From a virus, in the IMG/VR virus record IMGVR_UViG_3300033388_004021, positions 1 through 22,335 of that record: a DNA stretch of 22,335 nucleotides; one strand, written 5' to 3'. Shown here one piece after another: positions 1 through 4,773 of the stretch. Each line of letters opens with the position of its first letter. The stretch's first letter is position 1. The notes below the pieces were generated by a model. That model saw only the letters and a program-made list of their open reading frames with translations. It made no database searches and had not been told where the DNA came from. A program made the position numbers and the translations under genes.

Positions 1-19
1 TTAATATTGGAGAGTAATC

Positions 20-442
20 ATGGGTGTTGGTAAGTTTGCAAATTCTAAAGGTAAGAGAGGGGAAAGAGAAGCGATTAAAGTTCTCCAACCGGTTATTGAT
101 AAAGTGTTCGGTGATAGAGGATTAGAGATACCTTTGTTATTTAGGAATCAGAATCAGTCTGCTTTAGGTGGTTATGATATAGATGGTATTGATTGGTTGG
201 CTCTTGAGATTAAGCGACAAGAAACTTTGAATATTAATCAGTGGTGGAAGCAGATAGTAAAACAGGCCTCAGTAGATCAGGTCCCGGTTTTAATGTATAG
301 ACAGAACAATAAGAAATGGAAGGTTCAGATGTATGGTTATCTGGATTGCAATGGTAAAAGGGTTAAGACTAAAGTTGAGATTAGTATTGAGGCTTTTCTA
401 GTGTTTTTAGAGACCAAGATGGTGCAAGTGTTAGAAGGGTAA
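20..442 (+). CDS. PD-(D/E)XK endonuclease-like protein (possible resolvase)
   Basis: The 140-residue product has the layout of a small PD-(D/E)XK nuclease. An N-terminal helix carries G-x-x-x-E-R-E (Gly11 to Glu17), followed by a Gly-Gly turn and an acidic residue (Asp53 or Asp55), then Glu63-x-Lys65 in a hydrophobic strand (LALEIKR). Hjc-type Holliday junction resolvases and many phage recombination nucleases share this order and size. The likely role is metal-dependent cleavage of DNA branches during phage replication or recombination, in the cytoplasm. A GGAG at 9-12 sits well before the ATG. The stop codon lies inside a small hairpin (440-454). It appears to end an upstream operon. The nuclease fold is well supported; the exact substrate is not. 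Confidence 0.7.
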   Translation: MGVGKFANSKGKRGEREAIKVLQPVIDKVFGDRGLEIPLLFRNQNQSALGGYDIDGIDWLALEIKRQETLNINQWWKQIVKQASVDQVPVLMYRQNNKKWKVQMYGYLDCNGKRVKTKVEISIEAFLVFLETKMVQVLEG

Positions 443-454
443 CCCGTTGGGTTA
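440..454 (+). other. Short hairpin overlapping the stop of the nuclease gene
   Basis: TAACCC, GTT, GGGTTA form a perfect 6-bp stem with a 3-base loop that contains the stop codon. The downstream bases read GTATACGGGGTTTT, with a T-run only after a gap, so this is at best a weak terminator. Confidence 0.4.
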
Positions 455-701
455 GTATACGGGGTTTTAATGGGTGGTAAAATGGTAGGTAATAGTATGC
501 CCTAGAGATGGCTGAGAACTGGGGAGAATGAGGGGGTAGAGAGAGGATAAAGGTAGGAGATAACTGGTAGGAAAGTCAATGGTTGAGGTTATGGGTGGGA
601 AATGAGGGTGAATAGAGTGAAAAAGTCCCTTATTAATCATGGGCGGCCAGCGCGCCCGAGAATTTTTCCCTGAACTAAATATCTCCATAAAAGGATCATA
701 G
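443..701 (+). other. Non-coding G-rich, strongly strand-asymmetric tract
   Basis: No convincing gene is present on either strand. Between 481 and 620 I count about 57 G against 7 C on the + strand, far more skewed than any neighbouring gene. GGG and GGGG runs are frequent, for example near 521-536 and 592-608. It ends with a GC-rich hairpin and then passes into the AGGACGATTT repeats. Such tracts favour RNA-DNA hybrids when transcribed, and some replication origins carry them; a role here is inference. Confidence 0.5.
641..670 (+). terminator. Possible weak terminator (GC-rich hairpin)
   Basis: GGGCG at 641-645 pairs with CGCCC at 653-657 around a 7-base loop, followed after five bases by TTTTT. 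The stem is short and the T-run is displaced, so this is tentative. It would end transcription coming from the nuclease gene. Confidence 0.35.
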
Positions 702-829
702 AGGACGATTTTGATCACAAATAGGACGATTTACTTTTGAGCAGAACAGGACGATTTGTGATAGGACGATTTGCTTCTGAGGACGATTTGTGTTAGCAGC
801 AAAGAGGACGATTTCGTTTAGGACGATTT
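702..829 (+). repeat. Seven direct copies of AGGACGATTT (iteron-like)
   Basis: Exact copies of the 10-mer start at 702, 723, 748, 763, 780, 805 and 820, with spacings of 21, 25, 15, 17, 25 and 15. All are in the same orientation. Spacers differ in sequence and there is no CRISPR-like regularity. Clustered same-strand decamers are typical of iteron origins or of multi-site binding regions for a phage regulator. They lie directly after the G-rich tract in a gene-free stretch, which suits a replication origin, but no initiator gene is identified in the window. Confidence 0.85.
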
Positions 830-848
830 GATCTAGGTGGGAGTTGAT

Positions 849-880
849 CCCGGTGGTGTTCGATTCACCCGGCTGCGCCA
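849..880 (+). other. tRNA 3'-end-like segment (T-arm and CCA)
   Basis: GTTCGATTC at 858-866 matches the T-loop consensus, flanked by a 4-bp stem (GGTG with CACC), and the segment ends GCTGCGCCA at 880. A GCAGC at 796-800 could pair with GCTGC at 872-876. However, no credible D-arm or anticodon arm lies between, and the T-stem to CCA distance is one base off canonical. It could be a tRNA remnant, a phage attachment core that mimics the end of a host tRNA gene, or chance. Confidence 0.3.
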
Positions 881-1111
881 AATGAACAACCTTTCGATGT
901 GGTTTCAAAATATCAACACAATTCTACGATTTTCTTTGTGATATTCCAAATGATGATTAGAACCCGGTAGAACACCAAAAATGGTCTAATCACCTTTATA
1001 CGAGTAGACCCAGGTGATCTAAGAGTAGTCTGAACTAGACTAAGAAAAGAGGAGATTAATTTAAGGTTCTGATTAATAATTTAGGTAGATTAATTAAACG
1101 GGGTTCAGAAC
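881..1111 (+). promoter_or_regulatory. Leader region upstream of the first small-gene cluster
   Basis: This stretch contains two inverted repeats: ATCACCT at 989-995 with AGGTGAT at 1012-1018, and TAGTCT at 1026-1031 with AGACTA at 1037-1042. Next come TAATTTAAG (from 1057) and TTAATTAA-AC-GGGGTTCAGAA (1090-1110). The last block recurs before the 2377 gene. It probably carries operator sites and the ribosome binding site (GGGG) of the 1112 gene. No clean sigma70 promoter is evident. Confidence 0.45.
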
Positions 1112-1240
1112 ATGGATTTATATATACGGGTAAAAAGGCAGCAGTTTTTAAGTGGTAATAAAGGGCGAGTAGTTGGGTTATTAATAATGGTTCGCGGCCG
1201 CATACTTTTGAATGTTAACTGGGAAGGTAAAATATTATGA
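1112..1240 (+). CDS. Small basic protein, coupled to the next gene
   Basis: This 42-codon frame begins at the ATG just after the shared GGGGTTCAGAA leader (GGGG eight bases upstream) and ends with a TGA that overlaps the next start as ATGA (1237-1240). The product is basic, with many Lys and Arg and a hydrophobic middle (V-V-G-L-L-I-M-V). I recognise no family. It could be a real micro-protein or a translated leader whose passage opens the next start. The matching layout of the 2377 gene, also a tiny ORF after the same leader and coupled to a small acidic gene, argues that translation is real. Confidence 0.5.
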   Translation: MDLYIRVKRQQFLSGNKGRVVGLLIMVRGRILLNVNWEGKIL

Positions 1241-1419
1241 ATGGTATTATAGTTATTAAGAATGTAAGTGATTCAGATAAAGAATTACTAGTTGGGTCGG
1301 TGGTATGTTTAGATAATGGGGATCATATGGTAGTCCCGGAAGAACTATACGATGACATTCCTGAAGCGATTGGGAATAAGTATGGGCTGCATCATATAGA
1401 CTACTCTGATCAGTTCTAA
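1237..1419 (+). CDS. Small acidic hypothetical protein
   Basis: The 60-residue acidic protein has a GGAAGG ribosome binding site about ten bases before the ATG and a start that overlaps the preceding stop. It opens with a hydrophobic strand (IIVIKNV). The similarly placed protein at 2469 begins IIYKNV, so the two may share an N-terminal motif or ancestry. No known domain is visible. Small acidic proteins early in phage operons are often host-takeover or inhibitor proteins, but nothing here proves that. Confidence 0.7.
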   Translation: MNGIIVIKNVSDSDKELLVGSVVCLDNGDHMVVPEELYDDIPEAIGNKYGLHHIDYSDQF

Positions 1420-1432
1420 GTCCAAAGCGGTA

Positions 1433-1462
1433 TTGTTCTTTTTGAACAAACGATTATATAAT
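1433..1462 (+). promoter_or_regulatory. Candidate sigma70 promoter for the 1526 gene
   Basis: A perfect -10 TATAAT (1457-1462) lies 18 bases after TTGTTC (1433-1438). The -35 is poor (3 of 6). The -10 continues as TATAATTAATTT, exactly the sequence found at the 2330 promoter, which supports a shared promoter class. The -35 also forms one arm of a hairpin, TTGTTC-TTTTT-GAACAA (1433-1449). Confidence 0.5.
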
Positions 1463-1471
1463 TAATTTCAA

Positions 1472-1492
1472 GTTAGGGGATTCGCCCCTAAC
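1472..1492 (+). other. Stable leader hairpin upstream of the 1526 gene
   Basis: GTTAGGGG and CCCCTAAC form a perfect 8-bp stem around ATTCG. No T-run follows, so it is not a standard terminator. It would lie at the very 5' end of an mRNA started at the 1457 promoter, where it could protect the transcript or bind a regulator. Confidence 0.6.
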
Positions 1493-1525
1493 CGTTAAAA
1501 CTAATATTCTGATGGAGAATATATT

Positions 1526-1933
1526 ATGAAAACTTATGCGGCCAAATCTAGTGTTAAACGTGCGATTGTTAAATCTTTAGGTAAAGAAGAATTCGAAAAG
1601 GGTTCAGTAGTCCAAGTTGGTGACAAGTGGGGTTTTGAGCCAGCTCCTGTTGTGGTTAAGGAAGAAAAACCAACAGAGACCAAAACGGTAACAGTTAGGA
1701 CTCAAAAGGACTTAACCCCTGAACGCAGGGCAAGTAATGCAGTTAACCCATGCCAACTAGTTTGGGCTATTGCAGAAGAAATGTTAGCCCAAGGTGCCAA
1801 GCGAAAAGATATAATCGCTGAGTGCGAAAAACAAGGTGTCGCATTTTACACTGCCCGTACCCAATACCAAAAATATACGGCAGCAGTTAAAGAAGCAGCA
1901 GCCAGCCCGGTAGCAGAATTAAAAACAGCATAA
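1526..1933 (+). CDS. Putative DNA-binding phage protein with C-terminal helical HTH-like domain
   Basis: The 135-residue product has a basic N-terminal segment of about 40 residues (KSSVKRAIVKSLG), a Pro/Glu/Lys/Thr-rich linker (about 42-62), and a C-terminal helical domain (about 70-120). That domain has the pattern I-A-E-E-M-L followed by A-K-R-K-D-I-I and G-V-A-F-Y-T-A-R-T-Q-Y-Q-K-Y. The T-A-R-T-Q-Y-Q-K/W ending is familiar from small phage and plasmid proteins and resembles a winged-helix or HTH recognition helix. A GGAGA precedes the ATG. It has its own promoter and leader hairpin and a strong terminator (1951-1977), so it forms a monocistronic unit. It is a plausible regulator for the nearby palindromes, by inference. 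The tail is Ala-rich. Confidence 0.75.
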   Translation: MKTYAAKSSVKRAIVKSLGKEEFEKGSVVQVGDKWGFEPAPVVVKEEKPTETKTVTVRTQKDLTPERRASNAVNPCQLVWAIAEEMLAQGAKRKDIIAECEKQGVAFYTARTQYQKYTAAVKEAAASPVAELKTA

Positions 1934-1950
1934 TCATACCAACCGGGAAT

Positions 1951-1977
1951 AAGGGGCTTAATAGCCCCTTTTCTTTT
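1951..1977 (+). terminator. Rho-independent terminator after the 1526 gene
   Basis: AAGGGGCT (1951-1958) and AGCCCCTT (1963-1970) form an 8-bp stem with a TAAT loop, followed by TTCTTTT. Confidence 0.85.
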
Positions 1978-2010
1978 GCCTAAAGAACAGCCCGGACTAT
2001 GCCCCTGCTT

Positions 2011-2076
2011 TTTAAGACTATCATCTGATGATATAAGTAAATAAACTAACCGCCCACCCTTTAAGACTATCATCTG
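2011..2076 (+). repeat. 17-base direct repeat TTTAAGACTATCATCTG
   Basis: Exact copies lie at 2011-2027 and 2060-2076, 49 bases apart. The first copy extends into a full palindrome; the second contains only the left half-site. The same 49-base spacing separates the two related repeats at 3215 and 3264. Confidence 0.85.
2019..2033 (+). promoter_or_regulatory. Candidate operator: 15-bp palindrome
   Basis: TATCATC-T-GATGATA is a perfect 7+1+7 palindrome. It fits a TATSATC-N-GATSATA consensus together with the sites at 3216-3230 and 3265-3279, all in gene-free DNA. This is the expected form for a dimeric repressor or activator site. Confidence 0.6.
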
Positions 2077-2139
2077 CGCCCATTCGTATTGGGTGTGTAG
2101 CCTATACAAATTAAGAATGGCATCACCTACTTCAGCCCC

Positions 2140-2162
2140 GCCCGGTAGGGGTAAAACCGGGC
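2140..2162 (+). other. GC-rich hairpin
   Basis: GCCCGGT (2140-2146) and ACCGGGC (2156-2162) form a perfect 7-bp stem with a 9-base loop. It is followed by ATGCGTTTT, so it could be a weak terminator or an RNA structure. Confidence 0.5.
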
Positions 2163-2175
2163 ATGCGTTTTAAGC

Positions 2176-2203
2176 CCCCTAAACGGCAAAATAAGGGGTT
2201 TTC
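2176..2203 (+). terminator. Possible weak terminator
   Basis: CCCCT (2176-2180) can pair with AGGGG (2194-2198) around a 13-base loop and is followed by TTTTC. The short stem and large loop make this tentative. Confidence 0.3.
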
Positions 2204-2306
2204 TCGTATACCCTACCCCTACTATGCCCAGCCCATTTCGACAGTTTCACGATATTGAACCGCTTTTTTGAGTCCAAACTAGAATTAAAAAAGGTGTGTA
2301 AACTAG

Positions 2307-2335
2307 TAGACTAATTACTCTAGATGCCCTATAAT
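2307..2335 (+). promoter_or_regulatory. Sigma70-type promoter for the 2377-3064 cluster
   Basis: TAGACT (2307-2312, matching 4 of 6 of the -35 consensus), exactly 17 bases, then a perfect TATAAT (2330-2335). The -10 is followed by TAATTT, as at 1457. Transcription would begin near 2342, leaving a leader of about 35 bases. Confidence 0.65.
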
Positions 2336-2376
2336 TAATTTAAGCATTAGGAAATAAGTTAATTAAGGGGTTCAGA

Positions 2377-2463
2377 ATGGTTCTATTGTTATTGGCGGTC
2401 GTGTTGGGTGGGTTCACTTTAAGTGTTCCAGTTATTAATTTTAAACGTAGTGTATGGGGTTAA
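2377..2463 (+). CDS. Very small hydrophobic protein or leader peptide
   Basis: This 28-codon frame starts nine bases after the GGGG of the shared leader and ends in TAA at 2461-2463, next to the following gene's start. The first half is strongly hydrophobic (M-V-L-L-L-L-A-V-V-L-G-G-F) and the C-terminus is basic (K-R), the pattern of a single-pass micro-protein or a short signal-like peptide. No family is recognised. Its leader matches that of the 1112 gene, and both tiny ORFs are coupled to a small gene, which is the main evidence that it is translated. Confidence 0.5.
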   Translation: MVLLLLAVVLGGFTLSVPVINFKRSVWG

Positions 2464-2468
2464 TGGTA

Positions 2469-2675
2469 ATGGCAACAATTATTTATAAAAATGTAGATAT
2501 GGAAATAACCGATGTTTCTGATGTAATTAAGAACCAAACGGAATTTACAGTAAACGACTGGGGCTTCAAAAAAGGGCATCTATATGTAGTCCCATTTGGA
2601 CTGGCCACGGTTAGAGAAGTGGTAAATCTAGGTGAATTATTTAACTGCCCATTAGAATCAATTAGACTTAAATAA
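2469..2675 (+). CDS. Small acidic hypothetical protein
   Basis: I place the start at 2469 because GGGG at 2456-2459 is nine bases upstream. In-frame ATGs at 2454 and 2463 are also possible, and 2463 would overlap the previous stop as TAATG. The 68-residue product begins with a strand (TIIYKNVDMEITDV) resembling the start of the 1237 protein, then looks mixed alpha/beta. No domain is recognised. It shares a promoter with its neighbours and is followed 14 bases later by the 2690 gene. Confidence 0.7.
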   Translation: MATIIYKNVDMEITDVSDVIKNQTEFTVNDWGFKKGHLYVVPFGLATVREVVNLGELFNCPLESIRLK

Positions 2676-2689
2676 GAAGGAATAGGAAT

Positions 2690-3064
2690 ATGAATAAGTT
2701 AGTAGAAGACCAAATTAAATGCCAATTAGAAATGCAACGCGATCTTTTCCTAGATGGGGAAATACCCCCTAGTCTAAAGGACAAGGCCTATATAAAAGGT
2801 ATGTATATAGACTGTGAGGAAATGTCAGAACCATTGGCAGAAGCCCTAACAAATGACCTAGTTGATTATGTGAATGAATTCGCGGAATGTTATAAGTATA
2901 ACGTTCTATGTATTAAGACCTGCGATGACTATACAAAGGCTGTAGTCCATGATCTGAATGGCAACCCTTGCCTTACTCTTTGCTGGCCTAAAGAAGACCT
3001 AAATGGAATGAATGTAGCCATGATGGGCTTAGCGAATAAATACCCAAAGCTTATACATCTATAA
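2690..3064 (+). CDS. Hypothetical acidic protein
   Basis: The 124-residue protein is preceded by AGAAGGAATAGG. It is acidic, mainly helical in its first 75 residues (EDQIKCQLEMQRDLFLD; EPLAEALTNDLVDYVNEFAE), then shows a short beta-type section (YTKAVVHDLNGNPCLTLCW). It has six cysteines, an unusual number for a cytoplasmic phage protein of this size, without an obvious CxxC zinc pattern. It is the last gene of its cluster and is closed by a strong terminator. Function is unknown. Confidence 0.75.
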   Translation: MNKLVEDQIKCQLEMQRDLFLDGEIPPSLKDKAYIKGMYIDCEEMSEPLAEALTNDLVDYVNEFAECYKYNVLCIKTCDDYTKAVVHDLNGNPCLTLCWPKEDLNGMNVAMMGLANKYPKLIHL

Positions 3065-3079
3065 CCAAATAGACTAACT

Positions 3080-3109
3080 AAAAAAGGTGCAATATGCACC
3101 TTTTTATTT
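3080..3109 (+). terminator. Strong bidirectional-looking terminator
   Basis: AAAAAAGGTGC, loop AATAT, GCACCTTTTT (3080-3105), then ATTT. An A-run precedes the stem and a T-run follows, so it could act on both strands. Confidence 0.9.
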
Positions 3110-3214
3110 GCCTGTTTTTCTATAGTCCATATACGTCTATCCGTATACCCACCGGGACTATACCTCTAGAGCCCCTGCTTATATGATATAGGTCTATGTA
3201 TATACTATCTAAGC

Positions 3215-3295
3215 CTATGATCAGATCATATAACATAATAGACTAAACATATAACGAATAGGACTATGATCAGCTCATAGAACAAAACGGACTAA
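3215..3295 (+). repeat. Two 32-base direct repeats, 49-base period, with operator-like palindromes
   Basis: Copies at 3215-3246 and 3264-3295 match at 27 of 32 positions by my alignment; both begin CTATGATCAG and end GACTAA. Each contains a palindrome: TATGATC-A-GATCATA (3216-3230, perfect) and TATGATC-A-GCTCATA (3265-3279, one mismatch). They fit the same consensus as 2019-2033 and look like binding sites for one dimeric regulator. Confidence 0.75.
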
Positions 3296-3444
3296 GTTTT
3301 GACTTTGAAATTCCGTGGGGGACTATCCCATAGCTCGCGCCCTTAGCGGTTCACCATTTTTTTGCAAAATTTTCAAATCTCTATATAAGCGCAATCCTCT
3401 ACACTTTACCGACTTAAAAAATTTTTTATATATTTTTTTAGTAT

Positions 3445-3473
3445 TGGACCTATCACTTACTCTACATTATAAT
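3445..3473 (+). promoter_or_regulatory. Candidate promoter of the 3554-6622 operon
   Basis: TGGACC (3445-3450), 17 bases, then a perfect TATAAT (3468-3473). The -35 resembles TNGACN as at 2307. Transcription would start near 3480, about 75 bases before the first gene. Confidence 0.5.
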
Positions 3474-3553
3474 TTAGTCTTACTCATAGGACTTCATTTA
3501 CTATATTATCTGAATTCCGAAATTCACTCTAATTTACATATTGTGGTTATACC

Positions 3554-3745
3554 ATGGCTAATATAGAAGTTAAACATAAACCAACGTACAAGGCAGAACT
3601 CACTCAAGAAGAGATGGTCTTCTTGTATAATTATTTACAGAACGATCTGACTGGTGAGGAGAATCCTAAGGATAATGCAACTCGTCAAGTATTATTTAAT
3701 TCAGTTTATGATGCACTTAAAGAGGGGAGTATGCCTAATGGATAA
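3554..3745 (+). CDS. Small hypothetical protein
   Basis: The 63-residue, mostly helical protein (T-Q-E-E-M-V-F-L-Y-N-Y-L-Q-N near 17-30) has no recognised domain. The ATG (ACCATGG) has no clear ribosome binding site, so the first gene of this operon may be poorly translated or use another signal. Its stop overlaps the next start by eight bases, implying coupling. Confidence 0.65.
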   Translation: MANIEVKHKPTYKAELTQEEMVFLYNYLQNDLTGEENPKDNATRQVLFNSVYDALKEGSMPNG

Positions 3746-3983
3746 GGAATGGTGTACTTTTGAAGGAGGTGCTTTTGACGGTCAACAATTGTGGACAGTA
3801 CCATCCGAGTATATTAAAATGGTCGAACCATTTGATGCACCTATGCCTTTGATGAGTGCCGAGAAGGCTGAGCCGTTAGTACACAAAGAGTTACTTTACA
3901 AGCGAACTGCCAGAGCTAAGAAAGTCGGGTATGTTCGTAAATGGCATGTATATGTCTTACAGGAGAATGAAAATGGCGAATAA
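3738..3983 (+). CDS. Small phage protein of the GG-x-x-x-G / W-x-x-P-x-x-Y type
   Basis: The start at 3738 is chosen because AGGGGAG lies just upstream and it overlaps the preceding stop; the frame is open further upstream but without such a signal. The 81-residue product has F-E-G-G-A-F-D-G-Q near the N-terminus, then W-T-V-P-S-E-Y and a C-terminal aromatic strand (K-W-H-V-Y-V-L-Q). The 6730 protein has the matching pattern L-H-G-G-P-Y-E-G-G and W-L-S-S-P-Y-T-Y, so the two are probable distant paralogues. Small phage proteins with this Gly-Gly turn are common and mostly of unknown function. Confidence 0.7.
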   Translation: MDKEWCTFEGGAFDGQQLWTVPSEYIKMVEPFDAPMPLMSAEKAEPLVHKELLYKRTARAKKVGYVRKWHVYVLQENENGE

Positions 3984-4269
3984 GAATATTGTCTTAACCG
4001 AAGGTTCTATACCGGGTTATACCTTAGCAGAGAATTCTGCAGATCCTACTCGAATGGAAGTAGTTATCCATTACGGTGATAATCTGTATTTCTATACTGG
4101 TTGTACTTTGGAAGAGATGCCCACTGAAGAACCTGCACAAGCTTCGATTGGTTCTAGTACAGCCACATTAGGCGAGGCTAGTATCACTAAACAAGAAGGT
4201 GCTATCAGTGAAGGTGGTATGTTATCTATGCTAGCACTCATTAATGGGGCTAAGGAGATACCACGATGA
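3973..4269 (+). CDS. Hypothetical protein with Ser/Thr/Ala-rich middle
   Basis: AGGAG at 3961-3965 is seven bases before the ATG at 3973; an ATG at 3967 is too close. The 98-residue protein has a beta-type first half (R-M-E-V-V-I-H-Y-G-D-N-L-Y-F-Y) and then a low-complexity segment rich in Ala, Ser, Thr, Glu and Gly (about 50-82). No domain is recognised. It overlaps the preceding gene by 11 bases and the next by 4 (ATGA), so it is translated as part of the operon. Confidence 0.7.
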   Translation: MANKNIVLTEGSIPGYTLAENSADPTRMEVVIHYGDNLYFYTGCTLEEMPTEEPAQASIGSSTATLGEASITKQEGAISEGGMLSMLALINGAKEIPR

Positions 4270-4589
4270 AGTTATATAACATGGTTAAGCCTATAGTATC
4301 AACCTTTGGGTATATTACATTACTCAATGATGGTGAACCTATTACGCGCGTTGTATCTCTACTCCAATGTGAAGACTTAGTCGTCTTAGCCGTTTATGAT
4401 ATGGAAAATGAAAAGACCATAAAAACAAATGGTGATGGTGAGCCCCTCGTTAAGCTCTTAGAAGTTCCATTAGCTAAGTTCAAGGTCGAGAATGGCGCCA
4501 AAGAAGACATTACTGAAGCGGTATTAACTCATAGTGAGGCATTATACCAGCACTTTCACGAGGCTAAAGATGAGCCAATTACCATTTAA
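4266..4589 (+). CDS. Hypothetical protein, mainly beta
   Basis: This 107-residue product starts within the previous stop (ATGA). Alternating hydrophobic strands (V-S-T-F-G-Y-I-T-L-L; D-L-V-V-L-A-V-Y-D-M) suggest a small beta-rich fold, followed by an acidic helical C-terminus. No known family is recognised. Its 3' end overlaps the next gene by 20 bases. Confidence 0.7.
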   Translation: MKLYNMVKPIVSTFGYITLLNDGEPITRVVSLLQCEDLVVLAVYDMENEKTIKTNGDGEPLVKLLEVPLAKFKVENGAKEDITEAVLTHSEALYQHFHEAKDEPITI

Positions 4590-4773
4590 CACTGATGATG
4601 ACTTATATGTCATTATTAGCTATATACGCAGTCAATTGGGGAATAGAGGCAAACACCATCTAATTATCGTCGAAATGGATGAATTAGTGCTTGAACTTAA
4701 AGAAAAGTGCAAGATTTTAACTGAAATAGCGCTATTATCCCTTGGAATCCCAATAAATAACGGAGAAACCTAA
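4570..4773 (+). CDS. Small hypothetical helical protein
   Basis: The 67-residue product is read from the ATG at 4570; an earlier in-frame ATG at 4534 lies deep in the previous gene and lacks a binding site. It has an acidic start and a helical, amphipathic second half (M-D-E-L-V-L-E-L-K-E-K-C). It overlaps the preceding gene by 20 bases and its stop overlaps the next start as TAATG. Function is unknown. Confidence 0.6.
   Translation: MSQLPFNTDDDLYVIISYIRSQLGNRGKHHLIIVEMDELVLELKEKCKILTEIALLSLGIPINNGET

Larger units (their letters stand above)
1978..2376 (+). promoter_or_regulatory. Intergenic regulatory region with hairpins, repeats and promoter
   Basis: There is no credible gene in these 399 bases. 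They hold, in order: CCGGACTATGCCCCTGCTT (1992-2010), recurring in looser form at 3153-3180; a 17-base direct repeat; a 15-bp palindrome; a GCCCGGT/ACCGGGC hairpin (2140-2162); a weak terminator-like stem (2176-2203); a promoter (2307-2335); and the TTAATTAA-GGGGTTCAGAA leader (2359-2377) shared with 1090-1110. The layout suggests a controlled start for the 2377-3064 cluster. Confidence 0.6.
3110..3553 (+). promoter_or_regulatory. Intergenic regulatory region upstream of the 3554 operon
   Basis: No credible gene is present. The region is crowded with GACTA or TAGTC words, for example near 3123, 3157, 3241, 3263, 3290 and 3321. It holds two related 32-base repeats with palindromes (3215-3295), a GGGACTAT-GCCCCTGCTT block (3154-3180) like that at 1994-2010, and an AT-rich pyrimidine stretch (3350-3540) with a promoter near 3445-3473. 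TTGCAA-16-TATAAG (3362-3389) is a second, weaker promoter candidate. Confidence 0.6.

Noticed and set aside
467-718. Open frame on the minus strand over the G-rich tract
   Set aside because: It starts with GTG, has no ribosome binding site, has pyrimidine-driven low complexity, and all neighbours are on the other strand; the skewed composition alone removes stops.
702-829. CRISPR array
   Set aside because: Repeats are only 10 bases and spacers are 5-15 bases of irregular length; no cas genes are present.
796-880. Complete functional tRNA
   Set aside because: Only a T-arm-like part, five acceptor pairs and CCA can be drawn; no D-arm or anticodon arm fits, and two AGGACGATTT repeats occupy the middle.
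696-908. Open frame on the minus strand over the AGGACGATTT repeats
   Set aside because: The peptide is just the repeat read through (repeated I-V-L and N-R-P pieces), without a start signal or context.
1846-2109. Minus-strand open frame covering a terminator and repeats
   Set aside because: It crosses a strong terminator and the end of a well-supported gene and has no ribosome binding site.
3315-3566. Plus-strand open frame in the 3110-3553 gap
   Set aside because: GTG start without ribosome binding site, highly AT- and pyrimidine-driven composition, and it covers the promoter of the next operon.
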